DNA of 17,786 bases from Bacteroidetes bacterium UBA6183 (GTDB lineage Bacteria > Bacteroidota > Bacteroidia > UKL13-3), in contig DITN01000024.1 of assembly GCA_002422865.1 (NCBI GenBank), forward strand, positions 64,173-81,958, given 5' to 3'. Made by a program: the position numbers and the translations under genes. Positions 1 through 6,187 of this stretch are shown here, in pieces. Every line of letters begins with the position of its first letter. The first letter of the stretch is position 1. Below the pieces are notes generated by a model that was given only the letters and a program-made list of their open reading frames with translations, had not been told where the DNA came from and did not search any database.

Positions 1-32
1 CCGGAAACAAAGTTTCCGCGCCCGTCTTTTTT
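1..32 (+). terminator. Possible partial terminator at the left edge
   Basis: CGGAAAC (2-8) and GTTTCCG (12-18) form a perfect 7-bp stem with a 3-base loop. Eight GC-rich bases (19-26) and six T's (27-32) follow. The gap before the T-run suggests that those eight bases are the outer 3' arm of a longer hairpin whose 5' arm lies left of the window. It would then end a plus-strand gene converging on the lipoprotein gene at 45-527. That extension is inference; only the inner stem is visible. Confidence 0.4.
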
Positions 33-44
33 AATATTAATCAG

Positions 45-527
45 TTACTGTTTAACTCCGGTAGTAATTACTACTAAACCATCTAACTGACCTCCAACTA
101 CTTTAAAGCTGTATGTAAACTTTTTAGAGTTACTTTCAAAAGTAACATGGTCAGTTCCATTACCAACGATGTCCAAATTAAATTCTGTAGAATCAGTTTC
201 ATCAATTATCTTTATACTTTGAGCAGGTATGCTTGCCTTAAAATTTGTTCCTGAGGCAACAATAGATCCCGTTTTTATATTAAGACCATCCTCCAAAATA
301 TTCAATGTATTGTTATCCGATTTTGACAAAACAAACATGGTAGAATCTGAGTTAGATTGACCTGCAATAACAGAGGTGAATGTTCCTATGTAAGTACCAA
401 CCGAAAGATCTCTTGCATCGGTAGTAGTAGTTGTTGTTGTCGTTGAACTTTCATCTTTTGAACAACTTGAAATGGTGGCCATTGTTAACCCGGTAACAAT
501 TAGTGCCAAAATTGAAAAACGTTTCAT
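45..527 (-). CDS. Small hypothetical lipoprotein with a threonine run
   Basis: A 160-residue protein that I do not recognise as a named family. The N-terminus is a lipoprotein signal peptide: MKR, a hydrophobic stretch, then a lipobox ending at Cys22, followed by Lys-Asp-Glu. A serine/threonine linker with eight consecutive threonines comes next. The rest looks like one small beta-rich domain with alternating hydrophobic residues and many Asp, Asn and Ser. This is the usual build of small Bacteroidetes surface or periplasmic lipoproteins. I chose the ATG at 525-527; a TTG three codons upstream is possible but less likely. Its own promoter is probable, because 146 bases separate it from the cytochrome gene upstream. 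A TATACTTG just before the gene is one mismatch from TAnnTTTG. Function unknown. Confidence 0.75.
   Translation of the reverse strand: MKRFSILALIVTGLTMATISSCSKDESSTTTTTTTTDARDLSVGTYIGTFTSVIAGQSNSDSTMFVLSKSDNNTLNILEDGLNIKTGSIVASGTNFKASIPAQSIKIIDETDSTEFNLDIVGNGTDHVTFESNSKKFTYSFKVVGGQLDGLVVITTGVKQ
420..443 (-). repeat. Threonine-codon tract (8 ACN codons)
   Basis: Eight consecutive threonine codons (ACG, three ACA, three ACT, ACC) lie just after the lipobox region of the 45-527 lipoprotein. The codons come in blocks of the same triplet, as in a trinucleotide repeat that grew by slippage. Changes of whole triplets would alter only the length of the linker between membrane anchor and domain. Confidence 0.7.
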
Positions 528-673
528 AAAAAGCAAGTATAAAAGAAACGTAGAATATACTTTTTGTAATAGGATGTAGTATTACCCATATAATTACACT
601 TTTAGTAAAATAAATAATACTAAAAAAACGCGAAGCAACAGGCATTAGCAATAAAAAATCAAATAATACTATT
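528..673. other. Intergenic region with a weak AT-rich hairpin
   Basis: This spacer lies between the cytochrome c gene and the lipoprotein gene, both on the minus strand. TTTTAGTA (600-607) and TACTAAAA (618-625) form an 8-bp AT-rich stem with a 10-base loop. It could be a weak terminator for the SCO/cytochrome operon, but it has no GC content and no clean T-run on the minus strand. I see no convincing gene here. Confidence 0.35.
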
Positions 674-1072
674 TTATTTACGAAGTAATAACTTCACACT
701 ATCTGCCGAAAGCAATTGCGTTGATTTCGCAAACCTAAACTCTACAAAATTTACCAATGCAGTAAGTTCAGCATCGGTTAATTGGCTATTGCCGGGCATT
801 TTTTGCTGATACATTACACCATTTACAACAATCTGTTGGTGCATGCCATTACGAATAATTTGAGGCAACAAATTTCTGTTTTGTACGATATAATCGGCAT
901 TTAACAAAGGAGGAACAATACGTGCTATGCCTTTCCCATCTTGCTGGTGACAATTAACACAATGTGTTTCATACAACTCTTGTCCATGCGCTACTTGTTG
1001 CATGTTAACTTGCGGAGCCTCCATACAGGCCACAAAAAAAGAAACAATAAATAAGGTGATGATTACTCTCAT
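674..1072 (-). CDS. Small lipoprotein cytochrome c
   Basis: A class I c-type cytochrome of 132 residues. The N-terminal signal ends in a lipobox at Cys16, so the protein should be anchored to a membrane facing the periplasm. One heme site is visible, C38-V-N-C41-H42, and Met92 in a KMPG context is the likely sixth ligand. The spacing and the C-terminal helix match a single cytochrome c fold. The start overlaps the stop of the SCO gene as ATGA, so the two are probably translationally coupled. Known small cytochromes beside SCO genes often donate electrons to, or help assemble, terminal oxidases. Which role applies here is inference. It is the last gene of the three-gene operon driven from 2163-2194. 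Confidence 0.9.
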   Translation of the reverse strand: MRVIITLFIVSFFVACMEAPQVNMQQVAHGQELYETHCVNCHQQDGKGIARIVPPLLNADYIVQNRNLLPQIIRNGMHQQIVVNGVMYQQKMPGNSQLTDAELTALVNFVEFRFAKSTQLLSADSVKLLLRK

Positions 1073-1716
1073 TCTTCTTTTAAAAGCACCTCCATGTCAC
1101 CCATCAATTTATCTACATCTGCAGTTGAAGTTCCATCATAAATGCCCCTTACGCGTTGTTGCTTATCAACCAAAATAAAACCACCGCTGTGTATAAAACC
1201 ACCCGGCTCTGTGCTATCAACCGCAGCCGAAGCGTAATAACCTTTTTCGGCTAACTCGTATACTTGTTTTCTTTCGCCCCACAAAAACATCCATTGTTTA
1301 CCATCAGCACCTAAGCGGTTGGCATAATCGCGCAACACGGCTAAAGTATCAAAGTCAGGATCTATGGTATGAGATAAAATTACAACTTGATTGTTACCTT
1401 TAAATTTTTCGTGCACCCTAATCATTTCTTTTTTCATCACCGGGCAAATGGTTGGACAACTGGTGAAGAAAAAATCGGCTACATATATTTTTCCTTTTAC
1501 GGTCTCGTTATTCACCACAACACTATCCTGGTTTAATAAACTAAACGCAGGTATGGTTTGATAAATGGTATCAACTACCAATTTTCCATCAATCATTTTT
1601 TCCTCGGCAACACGGTTACCTAAAATGGGTAGTTTATTTTGGGTTGAAAAATTACAAGATCCTATCAACCCAATTAGTGTTATGGCTTGTATTGAATAGC
1701 TAATTTTGTTTCTCAT
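1069..1716 (-). CDS. SCO1/SenC family copper chaperone, lipoprotein
   Basis: A 215-residue SCO1/SenC protein with a thioredoxin fold. Family members bind copper and help load the CuA site of cytochrome oxidase subunit II, or act as thiol reductants there. The CxxxC motif (C87-P-T-I-C91) and the distal conserved His175 in a GGFIHSGG context are all present, so the copper site looks complete. The signal peptide ends in a lipobox at Cys21, which places it on the outer face of the inner membrane. I chose the ATG at 1714-1716. It lies one base after the upstream stop codon, and a longer start would overlap that gene by 35 bases. Its operon also carries a cytochrome c, which fits oxidase biogenesis. 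The oxidase genes themselves lie about 9 kb away. Confidence 0.93.
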   Translation of the reverse strand: MRNKISYSIQAITLIGLIGSCNFSTQNKLPILGNRVAEEKMIDGKLVVDTIYQTIPAFSLLNQDSVVVNNETVKGKIYVADFFFTSCPTICPVMKKEMIRVHEKFKGNNQVVILSHTIDPDFDTLAVLRDYANRLGADGKQWMFLWGERKQVYELAEKGYYASAAVDSTEPGGFIHSGGFILVDKQQRVRGIYDGTSTADVDKLMGDMEVLLKEE

Positions 1717-1717
1717 G

Positions 1718-2125
1718 TTATTGATTTTGTATAGCGGCTTTTCCATCCGCAATCGATTTTAAAATTAAAGCCCTTAATTTAATCACCTTTTCTTTCTCTT
1801 TGTTGATGTAATTTACTGAACTGCTATCATAAGGTTGCACCGGAGATTCATAACTGCGCATCCAATGCATCATATCCTTATCCGATTTAACCAAAGCCTC
1901 GTGAATTAAGTTTAATTCCTTCAGTTTAATCGTATCCTTTTCAACTTTAATGATGCTATCAATGGCATCCGTTAAAAATACAACTTCACCCATACGCGGC
2001 ATCACTTCATCATGTATGTCCATTACTTCTTTTTCAAGTGTTTTAATATCTATTTTTTCATCCTCAACAGAATTACTACATGAAAAAACAAACATCATCA
2101 AGAAACCCAAAACATAATTTTTCAT
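1718..2125 (-). CDS. Small helical lipoprotein of unknown function
   Basis: A 135-residue protein with a short signal peptide and a lipobox at Cys16 (FVFSC). The mature part is strongly charged and helical, with Lys, Glu and Asp repeats, a Met/His patch (MMHWM, near residue 86) and a Met in MPRMGE. Its composition resembles small Bacteroidetes proteins that databases label 'viral A-type inclusion protein', a name that carries no functional meaning. It is the first gene of a SCO and cytochrome c operon and lies one base before the SCO start. The exposed Met, His and Asp residues would suit copper handling or help in oxidase assembly, but that is inference. Confidence 0.8.
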   Translation of the reverse strand: MKNYVLGFLMMFVFSCSNSVEDEKIDIKTLEKEVMDIHDEVMPRMGEVVFLTDAIDSIIKVEKDTIKLKELNLIHEALVKSDKDMMHWMRSYESPVQPYDSSSVNYINKEKEKVIKLRALILKSIADGKAAIQNQ

Positions 2126-2162
2126 AGTTGCTCAACAATAATTATTATAAAATAAATGGACA

Positions 2163-2194
2163 CAAAGTTAGCCACAACCCGATTACTAAATCAA
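2163..2194 (-). promoter_or_regulatory. Bacteroidetes-type promoter for the SCO/cytochrome operon
   Basis: On the minus strand, TTG (2194-2192) is followed by 21 bases and then TAACTTTG (2170-2163). This is a full match to the Bacteroidetes primary sigma consensus of TTG, 19-21 bases, TAnnTTTG. Transcription would begin near 2158, giving a leader of about 33 bases before the ATG at 2125. The operon can therefore be expressed without the B12 riboswitch upstream. Confidence 0.65.
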
Positions 2195-2201
2195 TGATTT
2201 A
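2187..2201. repeat. Perfect 15-base palindrome over the -33 box
   Basis: TAAATCA, a single A, then TGATTTA forms a perfect 7-1-7 inverted repeat. Its centre falls on the TTG element of the promoter for the 135-residue lipoprotein, SCO and cytochrome c genes. That position would suit a repressor operator. Chance is also possible in AT-rich DNA. Confidence 0.4.
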
Positions 2202-2216
2202 ACACCATGAAAAACA

Positions 2217-2822
2217 CTAATTATCCAGTGATCCTTGTTCAATCCACTTTTTTATGTAATTGATTTTATAGGCATGTAATGGGCCGGCAGGTGGCATTCT
2301 GCGCAAAGGGTCCGGTTTTAACAAACTGGTGTACAATAAACTTTGGGTAGGCTGATAAACACTAACTATTTTCATAACACTATCGTATGTACTTAGCTCT
2401 ACTTTCCCTGCACGAGAGCCATTACCATGACAAAATTGAAAATTACAATTGGCCACCATTAGTGGTAAAATAGTTTTGCTAAATGAAATGAGGGTATCGG
2501 TTACATTAGATTTAATAAGTGTAATGGTTGCATTAACTTGTCTTGTATCATCAGTAATTGCCAGTATTATTTGGGTTGAATCGTTAAGCATACTTGATGG
2601 TGCCACATACCAATTACCGGGTTTCAAATCGCCAATATTGGGTTGAAGCTTAATTACTGTATTTGCAGTTGCATTGGTCATGGTAAACTGAATACTATCT
2701 CCAGTTTTTAAATATACCTGTTTCGGATTAACCAATAGTGTATTTGAGGCATCGTCAAGTGTGTTTTTACAGGCAGATAACAACACCAATAAAACAATAC
2801 ATGCATTAAAAATTTTGTTCAT
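2217..2822 (-). CDS. Lipoprotein with C-terminal CX4CH cytochrome-like domain
   Basis: A 201-residue lipoprotein with a lipobox at Cys18 (LLSAC). Residues about 30-110 look like a beta-sandwich or Ig-like domain. Residues about 115-200 match the short cytochrome-like domain common in Bacteroidetes and Planctomycetes: an ILPL lead-in, C126-x4-C131-H132, a conserved GKVELSTYD segment, a MPP motif (Met176 a possible axial ligand) and a final KWIEQG helix. The CX4CH spacing is typical of this subfamily, and whether it carries covalent heme is not certain. I chose the ATG at 2820-2822; a TTG two codons upstream is the alternative. It is the third gene after the cobalamin riboswitch, 6 bases behind the CWC gene, so it is probably B12-regulated. 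Role unknown. Confidence 0.82.
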   Translation of the reverse strand: MNKIFNACIVLLVLLSACKNTLDDASNTLLVNPKQVYLKTGDSIQFTMTNATANTVIKLQPNIGDLKPGNWYVAPSSMLNDSTQIILAITDDTRQVNATITLIKSNVTDTLISFSKTILPLMVANCNFQFCHGNGSRAGKVELSTYDSVMKIVSVYQPTQSLLYTSLLKPDPLRRMPPAGPLHAYKINYIKKWIEQGSLDN

Positions 2823-2828
2823 TACCAA

Positions 2829-3020
2829 TTAAGCTTCTTTAAATTTATCGTTTATCTTTTTCAAACAACTTAAACACAAACAATCCGTATAGTGTGCTTT
2901 AGTGTATTGTTTGGCTTCACCTGATAATACAATTTGCGAGCACTGACAGTTGCTTACATTGTATGGATTACAAACAAATTCTTGCCCGCACATTTCGCAT
3001 GTTTTTACATCACCATTCAT
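2829..3020 (-). CDS. Small cysteine-rich CWC-like protein
   Basis: A 63-residue protein with eight cysteines at positions 8, 11, 17, 25, 27, 47, 49 and 52. The arrangement (CxxC, a single Cys, CxC, then CxCxxC) resembles the cysteine-rich CWC family, whose members carry a CPxCG, F-x-C and CWC pattern and probably bind zinc or another metal. Here the CWC triplet reads CQC. There is no signal peptide, so the protein is probably cytoplasmic. Its ATG directly follows the stop codon of the T9SS protein gene (TAAATG), so coupling is very likely and it falls within the riboswitch operon. No function is established for the family as far as I know. A role in handling cobalamin or its metal is inference from position only. 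Confidence 0.8.
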   Translation of the reverse strand: MNGDVKTCEMCGQEFVCNPYNVSNCQCSQIVLSGEAKQYTKAHYTDCLCLSCLKKINDKFKEA

Positions 3021-4016
3021 TTAAAACACTGTGATTTTTTGTGTGTAAATGGTACCGTTAGTATTCACCTGTAAATAATAAACACCCGATTCATCAAGGT
3101 TAATCGGGGTATTTATATTAGATGTTTTAACCAACTTACCCAATTGCGTGTATACATTTACCATTGCATCATTTATACCATCAATATTTACCTTAATGTT
3201 TGTTTGGGTTGAAGCCGGATTGGGATACACATTCATTTGATGTTGTTTGGTAACTATTTCTGTTAAACCAACATTGTTGTTTTGATGAATAACACCAACG
3301 GCATCTAAATCAAAACCACTTTGCGAAAAAGGCGTAGGCCACGGATCGTTTACTTTGTTGCCATAATTATCTCTTGTTGTAAACTTATTGGTAATAGATC
3401 CAACTACATCAATAATTTTAACGTGGGTAATGTTCATTACATCCAAACCGGGTGTATTTTTAAATTCCTCCAAATCAAACGGAGTGCCGTAGTTGGCAAT
3501 GTATTTACCTGCTAAATTATTCAACTTAGTGGCATCAATGCCTTCGTAGGTATCTATTTGTGTAGTGGTATCATTTAAACAGGTTGAAGGAAACCTGAAA
3601 TAATTTATGCCATCACTGCTTACTTCAACAAATGCCAATTCCAAAAAAGCGGTACCGGGTTTTAATGTTTGATCGATAAATCCATTTTCAAAAACGGCAA
3701 AATCAAAACCTGCACCGTTTTTAATGGGCTTTTCAAAGGTTATGATGGCTGCTCCTCCATCTCCCAAACTTACAATTCCGTTTCCGGCAGGTCCGGGTAT
3801 ATAAGTTTCATCTCCAACTTGTGCTTTACCCAATGTGGTATCCGACACATCTTGCCAACCACGGCTAATAATACCGCTTTTAGCCCACGCAATAAAAGCA
3901 CTGCTGTCTTTGTGCATGGCGGTAGTTCCAATAACACCCGCTTGTGGTGCAAATTGTGCTTGTGTTTGTAGCAATAACAAACACAACACCCATGTTGTAA
4001 ATAATGTCTTTTTCAT
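3021..4016 (-). CDS. T9SS-sorted surface protein under cobalamin riboswitch control
   Basis: A 331-residue secreted protein with a Sec signal peptide (about residues 1-21, ending QAQ). A beta-rich domain fills residues about 25-245, with GFDFAVFENGF, FVEVSSDG, GTPFDLEEF and GFDLDAVGV segments. The C-terminus (about residues 260-331) is a type A T9SS sorting domain, with VYPNPAS, a LGKLV turn and final IYTQKITVF. It should be exported and attached to the cell surface. The domain resembles cell-surface proteins of unknown fold found near cobalamin uptake genes. Together with the upstream riboswitch this suggests capture of B12 or a B12-bound ligand, though direct evidence is absent. I chose the ATG at 4014-4016; the codon just upstream is TTG. 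First gene of the operon. Confidence 0.88.
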   Translation of the reverse strand: MKKTLFTTWVLCLLLLQTQAQFAPQAGVIGTTAMHKDSSAFIAWAKSGIISRGWQDVSDTTLGKAQVGDETYIPGPAGNGIVSLGDGGAAIITFEKPIKNGAGFDFAVFENGFIDQTLKPGTAFLELAFVEVSSDGINYFRFPSTCLNDTTTQIDTYEGIDATKLNNLAGKYIANYGTPFDLEEFKNTPGLDVMNITHVKIIDVVGSITNKFTTRDNYGNKVNDPWPTPFSQSGFDLDAVGVIHQNNNVGLTEIVTKQHQMNVYPNPASTQTNIKVNIDGINDAMVNVYTQLGKLVKTSNINTPINLDESGVYYLQVNTNGTIYTQKITVF

Positions 4017-4054
4017 CAATAAAATTTAAATGGAAACAACAGATAAGCACAAGG

Positions 4055-4068
4055 CATGCACAAGCATG
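4055..4068 (-). other. Small hairpin between riboswitch and start codon
   Basis: CATGC, ACAA, GCATG forms a 5-bp stem with a 4-base loop in the leader between the aptamer and the ATG at 4016. No T-run follows on the minus strand, so it is not an intrinsic terminator. It could belong to an expression platform that acts on translation, but this is weak. Confidence 0.3.
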
Positions 4069-4111
4069 AAATGCAGTTATCACCTTTATTCCCGAAAGTT
4101 TAACCATTAAA

Positions 4112-4256
4112 TTCCTTGGCAGGTCTTCTGACTTGTGTAAAATTTTACAAACCTTCCCATGACGTAAACTCACAGTGGTAAAACATGTAAAACCCTTTTT
4201 CTACACTTACAGCAGCGGGTACTGTTGCAGATTCTCACTGCATTCCCTAGGTTGTT
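4112..4256 (-). ncRNA. Cobalamin riboswitch
   Basis: On the minus strand the leader carries the conserved cobalamin aptamer blocks in order: TAGGGAA at the 5' end, GTGAGAATC, the CAACAG/CTGTAAG core, ACCACTGTG, ATGGGAAGGT, and the B12 box AGTCAGAAGACCTGCC (about 4133-4118). CCTAGG and CCAAGG at the ends can pair as P1 with one mismatch. It lies about 95 bases before the ATG of the T9SS surface protein. In Bacteroidetes such elements lower expression of B12 uptake genes when adenosylcobalamin is plentiful. No terminator hairpin with a T-run separates it from the gene, so control of translation is more likely than termination. Confidence 0.95.
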
Positions 4257-4285
4257 TAACTTGTGCTAAACAAAAACCAAGTGTG

Positions 4286-4293
4286 CGAATATA
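4286..4293 (-). promoter_or_regulatory. Putative -7 box for the riboswitch operon
   Basis: TATATTCG on the minus strand fits TAnnTTCG, a variant of the Bacteroidetes -7 box, about 30 bases before the 5' end of the aptamer. No clear TTG sits 19-21 bases further upstream. The 4017-4423 spacer, which has no gene, therefore holds the riboswitch, its probable promoter and the desaturase promoter on the other strand. Confidence 0.4.
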
Positions 4294-4368
4294 GTATCAT
4301 GTATGTGTAATTAATTACTATTATGGGAAAATTGTAGATAACTAAGTGACATAAATCTTGATAGGGAA

Positions 4369-4400
4369 TTGCAATTTCTGCTTGCCAAAGCATACATTTG
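4369..4400 (+). promoter_or_regulatory. Promoter of the desaturase gene
   Basis: TTG (4369-4371), 21 bases, then TACATTTG (4393-4400) matches the Bacteroidetes promoter consensus. Transcription would start near 4405, leaving a leader of about 20 bases before the ATG at 4424. This supports the short start, because the upstream TTG at 4358 would precede the promoter. Confidence 0.6.
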
Positions 4401-4423
4401 TTAAGTATTTTTATCAATTGTAC

Positions 4424-5500
4424 ATGTCAAAAATCAAATTTAACAACAGTGAGCCCGCCTTTTTTAATGATTTGAAAAAGAGAGTTGACAACTATTTTAA
4501 TGAGAACAACCTAAAAGCATCGGGTAATTTCAAACTTTACGCTAAAACAATTATTCTTCTTACCACACTTGTAGCAGGCTACATTTGGATGGTTTTCTTC
4601 ACCCCTGAATCTAACTTATTGAGTATTTTTATTTGCATGTTAATTGGTGTAAACGTTGCTGCTATTGGCTTTAACGTTATGCATGATGGCGCACACGGAA
4701 GTTACTCCTCACGTAAATGGGTAAACACATTTATGGGATTTAGCTTGAATATTTTAGGTGGCAATGTGTATATATGGAGTCAGAAACATAACATTAACCA
4801 CCACAGTTACACCAATGTAGAGGGTATGGATGATGATATTGACATCAAACCGTACATTCGTGTTCACCCCGACCAAGAGAAAAAATGGTACCACCAGTTT
4901 CAACACTATTATGGTTTGTTCTTATATGGTACAACCTACTTGTTTTGGGTTTTCTTCAACGACTTTAACAAATATTTCAGCGGTAAAATAGCCGAACACA
5001 CTAAAATGCGTAAAATGGATTTACCTGAGCATTTTAACTTTTGGATTTCGAAAGTATTGTATGTATTCTTTTTTATTGTTTTACCTTTCTTTTTCGTTGG
5101 CATTATCTCAACCATTGTGGGGTATTTAATTTTAGCAGCATCGGCAGGTATTGTTATTGCCATAGTATTTCAATTAGCACATATTGTTGAAGATGCGCAT
5201 TTCGTAGTTCCTGAGGGAAGCGATACTAAAATTCAAACAGAGTGGGCCAAACATCAAATTAATACTACCGTAAATTTTGCTACACGCAGCAGAAGCATGA
5301 GTTGGTTATTGGGTGGATTAAACTTCCAAGTAGAACATCATTTATTCCCAAAAATCAGCCATGTGCATTATCCCGCAATTAATAAAATTGTAAAAGAAAC
5401 ATGCAAAGAATATGGTGTAAATTACCGTGAATTTCCAACCGTACTTAGTGCAATTAAATCACATTTGTTGCACTTAAAACAAGTTGGTCAAGCCGCTTAA
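4424..5500 (+). CDS. Membrane fatty acid (acyl) desaturase
   Basis: A 358-residue integral membrane desaturase of the di-iron FADS family. It inserts a double bond into an acyl chain using oxygen and electrons from a ferredoxin or cytochrome b5-type donor. All three histidine boxes are present: H87-DGA-H91, H122-NIN-HH127, and Q302-VE-HH306. The QxxHH form of the third box is typical of front-end desaturases such as delta-6 or linoleoyl-type enzymes, but no fused cytochrome b5 domain is present. Four or so hydrophobic membrane segments are visible (residues about 40-85, 105-120, 165-180 and 215-250). Exact regiospecificity cannot be read from sequence. The gene stands alone, divergent from the riboswitch operon, and ends before a strong terminator. 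Start chosen at ATG 4424, just after its promoter. Confidence 0.92.
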   Translation: MSKIKFNNSEPAFFNDLKKRVDNYFNENNLKASGNFKLYAKTIILLTTLVAGYIWMVFFTPESNLLSIFICMLIGVNVAAIGFNVMHDGAHGSYSSRKWVNTFMGFSLNILGGNVYIWSQKHNINHHSYTNVEGMDDDIDIKPYIRVHPDQEKKWYHQFQHYYGLFLYGTTYLFWVFFNDFNKYFSGKIAEHTKMRKMDLPEHFNFWISKVLYVFFFIVLPFFFVGIISTIVGYLILAASAGIVIAIVFQLAHIVEDAHFVVPEGSDTKIQTEWAKHQINTTVNFATRSRSMSWLLGGLNFQVEHHLFPKISHVHYPAINKIVKETCKEYGVNYREFPTVLSAIKSHLLHLKQVGQAA

Positions 5501-5527
5501 TAATCGTTAATCATAACACGAAAAAAC

Positions 5528-5557
5528 AACGCCACTTCATTTGCTTGAAGTGGCGTT
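5528..5557. terminator. Bidirectional terminator between desaturase and Nudix genes
   Basis: AACGCCACTTCA (5528-5539) and TGAAGTGGCGTT (5546-5557) form a perfect 12-bp stem with a 6-base loop. On the minus strand it is followed by G and a run of six T's (complement of 5521-5526), a classic intrinsic terminator for the Nudix gene. On the plus strand the tail is the weaker TATACTTT after the final T's, but it sits right after the desaturase stop. Confidence 0.9.
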
Positions 5558-5577
5558 TATACTTTAATCAAATCAAC

Positions 5578-6180
5578 TTATTTTACTGCCTTTAGCAGCT
5601 CTGCAATTGAAATGTAAGTATCCAATGTATCAGGGTTGATACTCTCCCATGGTACCCATTTTACTTCTGTAATACTTTCTTCGGTTTGTGGCGTTAATGG
5701 CTTATCAAAATCTGTTTGCATTTTGTACCAATGCGTAATTTTTAAAAAGTTAAAATTATGCATTTTATAAATATGGTAAGTGCTTGGCAATTTCTCCAAC
5801 ACGGTTAATCCATCAATCCCACACTCTTCCATCACCTCGCGCACCGCACTTTCTTCGGGCAACTCCTCACCTTCCATTTTGCCTTTAGGCAAATCCCATT
5901 TACCCAAACGTTTTATCAGCAATACTTCGTTTTTGCTGTTAAATACCACACCACCCGCTGCTTCAATAACAGCAACATGGGTACACACATCTAAAAAAGC
6001 AAATTCTTCATCATCAGTAATTAATACAAAACCTGTATTTTTTTTCGCCTCACAATCTTTCAAATAACGCGCAGTTTTGGCTGGATCGTAGGTAACTCTA
6101 GTGCATGCTTTGTAGCGTGCATCATTAATATCTGTTGATGTTAACAGGAAAGGTTTATCGTTAATGAAAATTTTATACAT
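5578..6180 (-). CDS. Nudix hydrolase
   Basis: A 200-residue protein with a complete Nudix box at residues 100-122: G100, E106, then R114-E115-V-M-E118-E119-C-G121-I122, matching GX5EX7REUXEEXGU. Nudix enzymes hydrolyse nucleoside diphosphates linked to another group; the substrate cannot be predicted here. Residues 1-70 form an N-terminal extension that begins MYKIFIND and seems specific to this Bacteroidetes branch. The Nudix domain follows from about residue 70, with the usual AAGGVVFN strand. The open frame continues 81 codons further upstream, but that part overlaps pyrE and reads as its antisense, so I chose the ATG at 6178-6180. The gene ends at the shared terminator and is divergent from pyrE by 7 bases. 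Confidence 0.88.
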   Translation of the reverse strand: MYKIFINDKPFLLTSTDINDARYKACTRVTYDPAKTARYLKDCEAKKNTGFVLITDDEEFAFLDVCTHVAVIEAAGGVVFNSKNEVLLIKRLGKWDLPKGKMEGEELPEESAVREVMEECGIDGLTVLEKLPSTYHIYKMHNFNFLKITHWYKMQTDFDKPLTPQTEESITEVKWVPWESINPDTLDTYISIAELLKAVK

Positions 6181-6183
6181 TTG
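6153..6183 (+). promoter_or_regulatory. Putative pyrE promoter inside the Nudix start
   Basis: TACATTTG (6176-6183) is an exact TAnnTTTG box. It lies only 4 bases before the pyrE ATG, with a weaker TTTA 19 bases upstream (6153-6156). Transcription starting about 5-7 bases after the box would give a leaderless or nearly leaderless mRNA. The box overlaps the Nudix start codon. Confidence 0.5.
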
Positions 6184-6187
6184 CGTG

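Noticed and set aside
451..651. 66-residue frame on the minus strand across the 528-673 spacer
   Set aside because: It overlaps the start of the 45-527 lipoprotein in another frame, is AT-rich with no domain, and has a composition like noncoding DNA.
3880..4173. 97-residue minus-strand frame across the riboswitch
   Set aside because: It covers the conserved aptamer 3' end and the T9SS gene start in a different frame, with no recognisable protein signal.
6164..6187. Longer pyrE start at 6164
   Set aside because: It precedes the TACATTTG box, lies within the Nudix gene and adds residues not expected for PyrE.
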